From Methanosarcinales archaeon (GTDB taxonomy: Archaea > Halobacteriota > Syntropharchaeia > Alkanophagales > Methanospirareceae), in contig WJOV01000162.1 in the NCBI GenBank assembly GCA_009618475.1, positions 1 through 10,234 of the forward strand: a DNA stretch of 10,234 nt. The letters run 5' to 3'. Position 1 is the first letter of the stretch, and each line of letters starts with the position of its first letter. Shown here one piece after another: positions 4,665 through 10,234 of this stretch. The notes beneath the pieces are model-generated. The model did not search any database, was not told the origin of the DNA, and was given only the letters and a program-made list of their open reading frames with translations. Both the position numbers and the translations under genes were made by a program.

Positions 4665-6359
4665 TTACTTATTTTCACGTGGTTGTTTTTCCCTTTGTGG
4701 CGGTGTTTTACTCTTGTCCTTATGGTAGTAGATAGAGCGATGGAGCGCCTCGCCAAAAGTCTTGCCCTCAGATGCCTCTACCTGTTCCTTGAACTCATCT
4801 ATGAATTTAACGATTTCCTGACTTCTCTCGACACCTATCTCCTCTCTATTCTCCATGACACTTCTCTTTAGCCTGTCCGTGAAAGATACGACCTCTTCTA
4901 TATCTTCCCTGGTAATGAGCTTGTCCTCGCTAATTCCTTTGACATAGCGCCCTGTCATAGGCGAGTACTTAACCAGGAGTTTTGCCGCTTCATGCGCCAG
5001 AGCAGGGTCCTTCGCCATAGCCTTCGTCAAATCGGGACTGTATTCATAGTAACGGTCCACATATTCTTCCTTAAGATGGTCGTCTCTCAGTTTTCTTAGC
5101 GGATTCAGAACACCAGCAGGTTCAGGAACACGGGCTTGCTGAACTGCAAATTCAAGGGGGCAGTATTCCCCTCTTTCCACGACTGGCACTATTGCAAAAT
5201 TCTCATCGCCTGCAAATCGCACACAAGAGAAAATGCCACAGTTAGGATATTCCCCCATTGCCTGATCAAATGCCTCTTTTACCGTCTTGCCCTGATATAC
5301 ATGATAAAAGAACTCATCCTGCCACTCGAATAAATCGCATGTTTCACTACAATTTCCCTCAAGACAAGTACCAACAGTGACGGTATCCTCAGTCGAGCCT
5401 TTTCTGAACTCGTATGAAAGAGAAAGCGGACCTGTGTAACACATTCCACCACAACTGTGTATAAACGTGAACGGCATCTTTGTGTAACCCGTAATCCATA
5501 CAGAGATCTCAGTTGCATACGTGGTGTCATCGCACGAGTTCTCGAAATGATAGCTGCTACCATGTGCTACCTCATAGAACACTGCCGTCTCAGTACTCTG
5601 AATATGGCTTTTAACTTTCACTTCGTTCGGGTATAACATGGCTTCAGTGGGATATCCCATCGTGTTGAACCAAGATTCTGCGTTCTGAGGATACTCAGAC
5701 CAGCTTCCCGTGCAGTTAGTTGCATCCTGTGGACCTGAGAATGAGAACCCCGAGGATGGTAGCGGAACACCATGACCCAATATTTTGCCCTCCACTGCGT
5801 CAATGATTATGACATCAATATTGTAACCTCTGTCGTCAGCTATTGACACCGTCCAGCAAGGATTCTTTGGCGTTGGCTTTATTGGGAAACGATGCGATTT
5901 CGGGGATATGAACCATAGGTTGGTATTCATAATCTTTCCTCCGACCATGGATTCCGCTTCTTCTCTGGTAATTATTGGAGGTAGATGTTCCGGTATGTCA
6001 CTCCGCCACTCAAACTCTTTCTCTATAAGTTCTTTGGTATTCTTATCAAATTTGCATCGTATGTGGTCTTTCTCGACAATTGCATCATCTACCATTCTCT
6101 GATGCCAGTAAACTATCGCATCATCGGACACAAATTTTGTGAAGTGTTTGTCGCTTTTCTCATATTTTCCAAGCAGCTCATCACTGCATGGAGTTACCGT
6201 AGTTACCGTAACCCCAAAAATTCCGCTTTGCGTTTCACCAAGAACCACAAACCTACCGGTTTCAGACTGTTCATCGCTACTTGCAGTTATCCCAATCCCA
6301 ACAATCAGCGCACTAATTGCTATTACTACCAGACCTATAAGCAACGTTTTACTTTTCAT
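4665..6359 (-). CDS. Exported PepSY-like / clan CD (caspase-gingipain-like) cysteine peptidase candidate
   Basis: A 564-residue protein. Residues 1-26 are a signal peptide or membrane anchor (MKSK then LLIGLVVIAISALIVGIGI), so the rest is outside the cytoplasm; 13 Cys fit disulfides. Residues 59-201 are a PepSY-like module (ITREEAESMVGGKI at 130-143, PCWTVSIADDRGYNIDVIIIDAVEGKILG at 167-195). Residues about 210-400 look like a clan CD peptidase: MGYPTEAMLYPNEV, then hydrophobic AVFYEV running into His266-Gly267, then FTFIHSCGGM with Cys303, and a later FYHVYQGKTVKEAFDQAM helix. His266/Cys303 are the proposed catalytic dyad. Residues 415-564 are charged helices (LRKLRDDHL, YYEYSPDL) ending in a Lys/Pro/Glu tail with no second anchor. 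An in-frame ATG at 6398 would add 13 residues, but it would place a perfect Shine-Dalgarno site inside the coding region, so 6359 is chosen. Peptidase activity is inferred from motifs only. Confidence 0.72.
   Translation of the reverse strand: MKSKTLLIGLVVIAISALIVGIGITASSDEQSETGRFVVLGETQSGIFGVTVTTVTPCSDELLGKYEKSDKHFTKFVSDDAIVYWHQRMVDDAIVEKDHIRCKFDKNTKELIEKEFEWRSDIPEHLPPIITREEAESMVGGKIMNTNLWFISPKSHRFPIKPTPKNPCWTVSIADDRGYNIDVIIIDAVEGKILGHGVPLPSSGFSFSGPQDATNCTGSWSEYPQNAESWFNTMGYPTEAMLYPNEVKVKSHIQSTETAVFYEVAHGSSYHFENSCDDTTYATEISVWITGYTKMPFTFIHSCGGMCYTGPLSLSYEFRKGSTEDTVTVGTCLEGNCSETCDLFEWQDEFFYHVYQGKTVKEAFDQAMGEYPNCGIFSCVRFAGDENFAIVPVVERGEYCPLEFAVQQARVPEPAGVLNPLRKLRDDHLKEEYVDRYYEYSPDLTKAMAKDPALAHEAAKLLVKYSPMTGRYVKGISEDKLITREDIEEVVSFTDRLKRSVMENREEIGVERSQEIVKFIDEFKEQVEASEGKTFGEALHRSIYYHKDKSKTPPQREKQPRENK
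5764..6182 (-). repeat. Duplicated segment, copy in the large gene
   Basis: About 419 bases encoding residues 59-201 of the 564-residue protein recur at 6432-6850 at a constant offset of 668 bases without gaps. Compared by eye, roughly nine of ten bases agree and 124 of 143 encoded residues are the same. The similarity stops right after the Pro codon at the end of the PepSY-like module. Confidence 0.9.
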
Positions 6360-6365
6360 TTTTTT

Positions 6366-6376
6366 ATCACCTCCTT
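6366..6376 (-). promoter_or_regulatory. Full-length Shine-Dalgarno site of the peptidase-like gene
   Basis: Read on the minus strand, AAGGAGGTGAT stands six bases before the ATG at 6359. This is an almost complete complement of the 3' end of 16S rRNA, and the strongest ribosome site in the window. It settles the start codon and implies efficient translation from an mRNA that enters from the 189-residue gene upstream. Confidence 0.88.
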
Positions 6377-6421
6377 TTGTTTTTATTTGCCATTTCATGT
6401 GAGGAAATGACCATGATATGA

Positions 6422-6991
6422 TTATGGAATCGGTACACCGTGACCCAATATTTTACCTTCCACTGCATCAATGATTATGACATCAATATTGTAACCTTTG
6501 TCATCAGCGATCGACACGGCCCAGCAAGGATTCTTTGGCGTTGGCGTTATTGGGAAACGATGCGATTTCGGGGATATGTACCATAGGTTGGTATACATAA
6601 TCTTTCCCTCGACCATGGATTCCGCTTCTTCTTTGGTGATTATTGGAGGTAGATGTTCCGGTATGTCACTCCGCCACTCAAACTCCTTCTCTATAAGTTC
6701 TTCAGTATTCTTATCAAATTCGTATCGTATGTAGTCTTTCTCGACAATTGCATCATCTACCATTCTCTGATGCCAGTAAACTATCGTATCATCAAACAAA
6801 TATTTTGTGAACGGTAGGTCGCTTTTCTCATATTTTCCAAGTAACTCATCCTCGCTGGCAATAACCCCGCTCACTTTTATTTCCTGCTCTTCTTTTTTGA
6901 GCAGACTACTATCACTGATTACAGCTACTATAATACCAACAATTAGCACACTCACCAACACCAAGCATATAAGCAACGTTTTACTTTTCAT
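6422..6991 (-). CDS. Stand-alone exported PepSY-like protein, paralog of the N-terminal module of the next gene
   Basis: A 189-residue protein with an N-terminal membrane segment (MKSK, then LLICLVLVSVLIVGIIVAVI) and a PepSY-like module at 47-189: ITKEEAESMVEGKI at 118-131, and PCWAVSIADD followed by VIIIDAVEGKILG at 171-183. Residues 47-189 match residues 59-201 of the downstream 564-residue protein at 124 of 143 positions; the segment between anchor and module (about 27-46) has diverged and is shorter. It stops with TAA exactly where the larger protein passes into its peptidase-like domain. PepSY modules often serve as propeptides or inhibitors of secreted peptidases, so an in-trans inhibitor, chaperone or competitor role is possible. 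Alternatively it is the left-over N-terminus of a broken duplicate. The reading frame is intact, many of the base changes are silent, and GGGAG stands seven bases before the ATG, which favour a working gene. 62 bases separate it from the peptidase-like gene, so both are probably one operon. Confidence 0.75.
   Translation of the reverse strand: MKSKTLLICLVLVSVLIVGIIVAVISDSSLLKKEEQEIKVSGVIASEDELLGKYEKSDLPFTKYLFDDTIVYWHQRMVDDAIVEKDYIRYEFDKNTEELIEKEFEWRSDIPEHLPPIITKEEAESMVEGKIMYTNLWYISPKSHRFPITPTPKNPCWAVSIADDKGYNIDVIIIDAVEGKILGHGVPIP
6432..6850 (-). repeat. Duplicated segment, copy in the stand-alone gene
   Basis: Partner of the segment at 5764-6182, in direct orientation and ungapped. The start regions also match (the first seven codons, MKSKTLL, are the same in both proteins) but at a smaller offset of 632 bases, since this copy has 12 fewer codons between the anchor and the module. 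Duplication of a 5' gene part in tandem explains the layout. Confidence 0.9.
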
Positions 6992-7029
6992 TCCCTCTCT
7001 CCCTTTTTATCAAAAGATTCTCATCACAT

Positions 7030-7217
7030 TTAAACATTTTGTTCACGTTCTCGATACTCTTCTAACATCCTTACCACACGCTCATACACCCGTTGCGTCA
7101 TAAACAAACTGCTTTTTCTATAAAGGTTGTATATGGTATTTTTCATGTGGTCGTATTCAAAAATGCCCTCTCTATAAGCTCTTAATTTGAGACGGTTTTT
7201 CTCTTCTCTTCACTCAT
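7030..7217 (-). pseudogene. Small gene on the minus strand, apparently frameshifted
   Basis: From 7209 down to a TAA at 7030-7032 a frame of 59 codons stays open and reads like a real protein: rich in charged residues with amphipathic helices (LKLRAYREGIFEYDHMKNTI, LYRKSSLFMTQRVYERVVRM, LEEYREREQNV). It has no good start: the frame is closed by a TGA at 7210-7212. ATG 7217 (MSEEKR) lies one frame away and would join it if the run of five A at 7196-7200 had one more A, giving a 62-residue protein. That ATG overlaps, as ATGA, the TGA of another open frame upstream that ends in LLKDAEWGLYGK. A shorter version could start at ATG 7146 (38 residues). It may be a decayed gene pair, a homopolymer sequencing error, or slippage at the A-run. 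No family is recognised; the size and ATGA overlap recall toxin-antitoxin pairs but nothing more. Confidence 0.35.
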
Positions 7218-7317
7218 TTACCATAAAGTCCCCATTCCGCATCTTTCAGAAGGTTCTTTTCTGGCTGCAAGGTCGACTTACTGATCAACTTCAATGTCAA
7301 AGTCCTGGAGGCGCCAT

Positions 7318-7372
7318 TCGCTGAGTAGTAAACGATTTTTCTGACTCTCTGTGTTCTCTGCGGGCTCAGCGA
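7318..7372. repeat. 8-bp inverted repeat with a CACAGAGAG core in the gap after mmp15
   Basis: TCGCTGAG (7318-7325) and CTCAGCGA (7365-7372) are perfect inverted repeats 39 bases apart. On the minus strand the interval includes CGCAGAGAACACAGAGAG, a purine-rich, partly periodic string like dispersed CAGAG-type intergenic elements that I recall from other anaerobe genomes. It begins 18 bases past the mmp15 stop and could fold in that gene's 3' end. With the frameshifted small gene at 7030-7217, this is all I can see in the roughly 400-base gap 6992-7389. Confidence 0.3.
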
Positions 7373-7389
7373 TAAACAAGTACCAGTTT

Positions 7390-8601
7390 TCAAACCCCCG
7401 ACACCAGCGTAGCAATCCCCACCGCACCCGCGTACTGCGAATACTGCGGCACATTAATCTCAACACCAAGCAAATCCTCAAATTCACGCTTCACGCCTTC
7501 TACCAATGACACACCACCAACAAAAATAACCGGAGGTCGCATTTCCATCTCCTGTATCTGATTCTCATATACCTGTTCTGCAACCGAGTGGCACGCGGCA
7601 GCCGCTACGTCCTCACGTTTTATCCCGCTGGCAAGTGCAACGACAAGACTCTGTATGCCAAAGACCATGCAATAGCTCTGCAATTCATACTTCTCATGCG
7701 ATTTCATCGCAAGCAGCCCAAGCTCTGAGATGTCCACGTCCAATCGGTGTGCAGCCACTTCCAGGAACCTCCCGGAAGCACCACCGCAAATACCACCCAA
7801 ATTAAACATATTTGCTATTCCATCTCGCATCAGAATCAGCTTATTGTTCATCCCTCCTACGTCTATCACCGTTGCATCGCCTCTGAGTCGCCCGGAAAGA
7901 AGAGCTGTTCCTTTTGCGACCACGCTCACCTCCTCTAAATTGAGAGCTGCCTTTACGTGCTCGCTTACGAGTTCTCGCCCGTGTCCTGTGACACCAATCG
8001 CATCAACCGCCTTTTCAGGAATACCGGCACCTTTTAACGCCGCTTCTATCGCATCATCTGCGCTTTTTATCGGGTCCGTCGTTGGCAGCCACCCTTCACC
8101 TATTATTTCATTATCGCGCATCACCACTGCCTTCGTAGCAGAAGAGCCGGAATCAACGCCAATCGTAACCCCTTCTTGCTTATCACGCATCAAAAGCGCC
8201 CTCCTTGTTATCAGCGTCTTCAACGCCTCCAACCTTGCATATATCTCTATCTCCTTCGGCTTCTCCACGTTTGAGTATGATATGATTGGTATATCAGTTC
8301 TCTCCTGCAGAAACCGCCTTACCGTGTCTCTTACAATCGTCCCTTCCGCACACTTGAAGCAGGTGAGAAGGAGCGCACCTTTTATCGTCGGGTCATCTAA
8401 CATGGATACCGCTCTTGCCATCATCATGTTTAAGCTCGGGCTCTCCATCTCGAACCCAATCTCTTTACACGCTGCATCCACCCTCGACAACTCCAACTCC
8501 GGGTAAACCAATTCAATACCCAATCTCTCTGCTATGTCGTCAAATATCCATTGAATTCCACTGTACTCCGTCCCACAAGAAATCTGCGCAACTTTTGCCA
8601 T
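7390..8601 (-). CDS. mmp15: Methanogenesis marker protein 15 (BcrA/BadF-type ATPase)
   Basis: A 403-residue protein. Residues 148-403 are an ASKHA-fold ATPase of the 2-hydroxyacyl-CoA dehydratase activator type: phosphate loop GVDSGSSATKAV (148-159), GVTGHGR (203-209), second phosphate loop IDVGG (246-250), adenosine loop FVGGVS (360-365). Cys272 in CGGASGRFLE and Cys311 in YCMVFG fit the ligands of the subunit-bridging 4Fe-4S cluster of such activators. Residues 1-145 form an added domain with Cys9 and CFKC (81-84), as in marker 15, whose usual length is about 400. Such proteins use ATP hydrolysis to push electrons to very low potential. Marker proteins occur with MCR, and several take part in its ATP-driven reductive activation, which fits an electron-firing role here; that step is inference. 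ATG 8601 is seven bases past the mmp5 stop, with AAGGAA inside the end of mmp5 as a likely ribosome site. Confidence 0.88.
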   Translation of the reverse strand: MAKVAQISCGTEYSGIQWIFDDIAERLGIELVYPELELSRVDAACKEIGFEMESPSLNMMMARAVSMLDDPTIKGALLLTCFKCAEGTIVRDTVRRFLQERTDIPIISYSNVEKPKEIEIYARLEALKTLITRRALLMRDKQEGVTIGVDSGSSATKAVVMRDNEIIGEGWLPTTDPIKSADDAIEAALKGAGIPEKAVDAIGVTGHGRELVSEHVKAALNLEEVSVVAKGTALLSGRLRGDATVIDVGGMNNKLILMRDGIANMFNLGGICGGASGRFLEVAAHRLDVDISELGLLAMKSHEKYELQSYCMVFGIQSLVVALASGIKREDVAAAACHSVAEQVYENQIQEMEMRPPVIFVGGVSLVEGVKREFEDLLGVEINVPQYSQYAGAVGIATLVSGV

Positions 8602-8608
8602 TTTTAGC

Positions 8609-9079
8609 TCATTCCTTCTTCTTCTTCTCCCCCTTTCCTTTTCCTTCTTTCGATAACCGCTCTAAAAAACGCATTATCTCTGCAACTATCTCTTCCATTC
8701 TCTCTCCCCCTTCATACCGCACTTCTAACGTCGGTATCGCACGCTTCCTTATCAAGAACTTGAAGAATTCGTCAGCAACGGCACAGCCCATACAGCCAAA
8801 AGTAGGGGGTGCATCGCTTAATATAATTGATGCTTCTGCTTTCTCCAGCAGAGGTGCAAGCAGTCCTATCCTCCCTTTTAGCCCCGCAGGTTCTTCCACG
8901 GAAACGTATCTCAACGCCCTTTTCAAGTCCTCCCCCGTGATATTTATCGGTGGTGCGTCTATTTCCGCATCCCTTACGTGTTCCCCTATTTCCTTCATCA
9001 ATACTACCGCTTCATGACCCCCTCTTTCCACTAAATCCGACAATATCAAACTATTCGGCGGATACACCAGTACTTTCAT
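8609..9079 (-). CDS. mmp5: Methanogenesis marker protein 5
   Basis: A 156-residue protein matching the marker 5 family: start MKVLVYPPNSLILSDLVERGGHE at 1-23, DAPPINIT at 41-48, then PAGLKGRIGLLAPLLEKA and SDAPPTFGCMGC (88-99) with Cys96 and Cys99, and RAIPTLEVRY at 113-122. The CxxC is a possible metal or Fe-S site. The last 15 residues are Lys, Gly and Glu only, an added tail encoded by a purine-rich strand. The family is nearly confined to archaea with MCR; the precise biochemical role is not known to me, but its tight pairing with mmp15 suggests both serve the same MCR-related process. The ribosome site is AAGGA about ten bases before ATG 9079. The gene is first in the operon, divergent from the XPD helicase. 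Confidence 0.88.
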   Translation of the reverse strand: MKVLVYPPNSLILSDLVERGGHEAVVLMKEIGEHVRDAEIDAPPINITGEDLKRALRYVSVEEPAGLKGRIGLLAPLLEKAEASIILSDAPPTFGCMGCAVADEFFKFLIRKRAIPTLEVRYEGGERMEEIVAEIMRFLERLSKEGKGKGEKKKKE

Positions 9080-9145
9080 TTTAGTTCGTCCTTCCCGTTG
9101 TTTCTGTTAATATATCTCTTAAAAATATTTTAAATACTTATCAAA
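9080..9145. promoter_or_regulatory. Divergent promoter region mmp5 / XPD helicase
   Basis: The 66 bases between the two start codons are AT-rich. For the helicase, TTAAAAATATT (9119-9129) lies about 17-27 bases before ATG 9146 and there is no Shine-Dalgarno site, consistent with a leaderless mRNA. For mmp5, GATATATTAA (9107-9116 read on the minus strand) or TATTTAAAATATT (9124-9136) could be the TATA box; the farther one would keep the mmp5 ribosome site (9088-9095) in the transcript. The two promoters overlap, so they may compete. Confidence 0.5.
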
Positions 9146-10234
9146 ATGGAGAAAGATAAACCTACCCTATTTCCTTTCTCTTCAATAAGAGCGGGGCAAA
9201 AGGAGTTCATGAAAGATGTAAAACACTCCGTAGAGGGCGGAAATGTTCTCATTGCTCACGCACCTACCGGGATAGGAAAAACGGTTGCTGCTCTCGTTCC
9301 GGCTTTGCAATACGCCATCGAAACCAAAAAAACCGTTTTTTTCCTTACTTCTAAGCGCAGTCAGCACAAAATTGCAATTGATACGCTCAGGTTGATAAAG
9401 GAGCATGCGAAACTCGATTTCGTTACGGTTGACGTTACTTCAAAGCAGTCCATGTGCCCAAGAGCGGTATCAATATACCGTGAGTTTTATTCGCTTTTCA
9501 ACGAATTTTGTAAGTCCGAACAGAAGAGCAAAAGATGCCGCTATTTCACGAAACGCGATGAAGAAGCGCTGCAGCGGATAAAAGAGGAGATAATGCACGT
9601 GGAGGATTTATGTAGCTGGTGCGCCTCCCGGGGCGTATGTCCTTATAAGGCGGCTTTGGAGGTAGCTGAAAGTGCTGATGTGCTCGTTTGCGATTATAAT
9701 TACCTTTTTTCCACGGACGTCGCAGAAGCGGTGTTAGAGAAAATAAAAAGGAGCCTGGATGACCTCATTGTAATCGTTGACGAAGCTCATAACCTCCCGG
9801 ACCGTATAAGAAACAATCTCAGCAGTGAATTGCGAATGAGCTCCGTAACAGGTGCAGCACGAGGTCTCCGCCATACGAACCGTGAGGTGCATGGAAATCT
9901 CATGGAATTGGAAAGGATATTCACAAAATTGGCTATGGAAGCGAGTAAAAACAAAAGGGTAGAGATAAACGTGGCTACGGATTTTCTGGTGGAAGAAATG
10001 GAGAAAGTGTTGAGGAGGCGAATAGAAGCGATGAGTTATGATGAATTCGCAAATTCGCTCAGGGAGATTGCAAAAGACTTCCAGACTTCCGGAGGCAGTA
10101 AAGACGAGACAGTGCAGAGGAACGTTCTCAGTGTTGCGGATTTCCTCGATGGCTGGAGAACGAGAGAGAAATGCTTACGGATTTTTTCGCTCTCGCAGAC
10201 GGATAATCCGACCCTTCTCTTCAAACTGCTCGAC
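9146..10234 (+). CDS. XPD/Rad3-family DEAH helicase, N-terminal part (3' end outside window)
   Basis: An open frame of 363 codons from ATG 9146 to the window edge with no stop. It encodes helicase domain 1 of an XPD-like superfamily 2 enzyme, a 5'-3' DNA helicase with a 4Fe-4S cluster used in DNA repair. Seen: RAGQKEFM at 15-22 (Q-motif-like), Walker A APTGIGKT at 39-46, motif Ia FFLTSKRSQ at 65-73, and DEAH at 212-215 followed by NLP. Between Walker A and DEAH is the Fe-S insertion. Cys104 (SMCPR), Cys122, Cys131 (CRYF) and Cys165 (VCPYK) match the order of the four XPD ligands, with an extra pair in LCSWC (156-159). The later residues 220-363 correspond to the helical Arch region. Archaeal XPD has about 550-650 residues, so just over half is present. 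The start fits a leaderless mRNA; no in-frame ATG lies closer to the promoter. Confidence 0.9.
   Translation, partial: MEKDKPTLFPFSSIRAGQKEFMKDVKHSVEGGNVLIAHAPTGIGKTVAALVPALQYAIETKKTVFFLTSKRSQHKIAIDTLRLIKEHAKLDFVTVDVTSKQSMCPRAVSIYREFYSLFNEFCKSEQKSKRCRYFTKRDEEALQRIKEEIMHVEDLCSWCASRGVCPYKAALEVAESADVLVCDYNYLFSTDVAEAVLEKIKRSLDDLIVIVDEAHNLPDRIRNNLSSELRMSSVTGAARGLRHTNREVHGNLMELERIFTKLAMEASKNKRVEINVATDFLVEEMEKVLRRRIEAMSYDEFANSLREIAKDFQTSGGSKDETVQRNVLSVADFLDGWRTREKCLRIFSLSQTDNPTLLFKLLD

Noticed and set aside
6360..6398. A 13-residue N-terminal extension of the peptidase-like protein starting at ATG 6398.
   Set aside because: It would translate through a perfect Shine-Dalgarno site, and the paralog starts at the equivalent of ATG 6359 with the same MKSKTLL.
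7278..7487. A 69-residue minus-strand frame ending in EWRLQDFDIEVDQ.
   Set aside because: More than half lies within the end of mmp15 in another frame and has a Arg/Cys/Trp-rich composition; only the short end looks protein-like, too little to call a gene.
7730..8506. A 258-codon plus-strand open frame opposite mmp15.
   Set aside because: It is rich in Ser, Pro, Ile and Thr, has no recognisable motif and mirrors the codon pattern of the well-supported mmp15 gene.
8415..9017. A 200-codon plus-strand open frame opposite mmp5 and the start of mmp15.
   Set aside because: Low-complexity Ser/Pro/Phe composition and full overlap with two recognised genes mark it as an antisense shadow.
1..10234. 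CRISPR array, insertion sequence or prophage.
   Set aside because: No regularly spaced repeats, transposase, integrase or phage structural genes are visible on either strand.

Overview
The window reads as chromosomal DNA from an anaerobic archaeon that carries, or recently carried, methyl-coenzyme M reductase (MCR). The archaeal assignment rests on ribosomal protein S19e (a family of archaea and eukaryotes), a PDCD5-type DNA-binding protein, an XPD-type Fe-S helicase, TATA boxes placed about 27 bases upstream of start codons (leaderless genes), and a pair of methanogenesis marker proteins (Mmp15 and Mmp5). Menaquinone (futalosine-pathway) genes within a few kilobases of MCR-associated genes point to a quinone-using methane or alkane oxidiser, such as an ANME-1/Methanophagales or Syntrophoarchaeum-like lineage, rather than a classical methanogen. 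That lineage call is inference; no marker in the window fixes it.

Left part, plus strand (1-4509): the end of rps19e overlaps a PDCD5-family gene, followed by a UbiA-family prenyltransferase that resembles the archaeal lipid enzyme DGGGP synthase. Then come mqnD (late futalosine-pathway enzyme), a second UbiA prenyltransferase of the MenA/MqnP type, and a SPASM-domain radical SAM enzyme of the AhbC/AhbD/NirJ kind. mqnD and the MenA-like gene each have a TTTATAT box about 22-23 bases before the ATG and no Shine-Dalgarno site. The radical SAM gene has a good Shine-Dalgarno site and probably shares the menA transcript. A 7-bp perfect dyad sits just upstream of the menA TATA box. Together the genes suggest production of a menaquinone-type lipid carrier (ring closure by MqnD, prenylation by MenA/MqnP), plus a heme-type or peptide-modifying radical SAM step.

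Middle part, minus strand (4665-6991): two neighbouring genes for exported or membrane-anchored proteins. The upstream one (189 residues) is a stand-alone copy of the N-terminal PepSY-like module of the downstream one (564 residues), about 87% identical over 143 residues. The larger protein continues into a domain with a His-Gly / Ser-Cys-Gly-Gly arrangement typical of clan CD (caspase/gingipain-like) cysteine peptidases, then a charged helical tail. A stand-alone pro-domain copy next to a predicted protease is the most unusual arrangement in the window. A hairpin with flanking T/A tracts separates this block from the convergent radical SAM gene.

Gap 6992-7389: no intact annotated gene. It holds the remains (or a frameshifted copy) of a small gene on the minus strand, and an 8-bp inverted repeat with a purine-rich core.

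Right part (7390-10234): mmp5 and mmp15 form a tight minus-strand operon. They are divergent from an XPD-family DEAH helicase that runs off the right edge. The 66 bases between mmp5 and the helicase are AT-rich and carry promoters for both directions.
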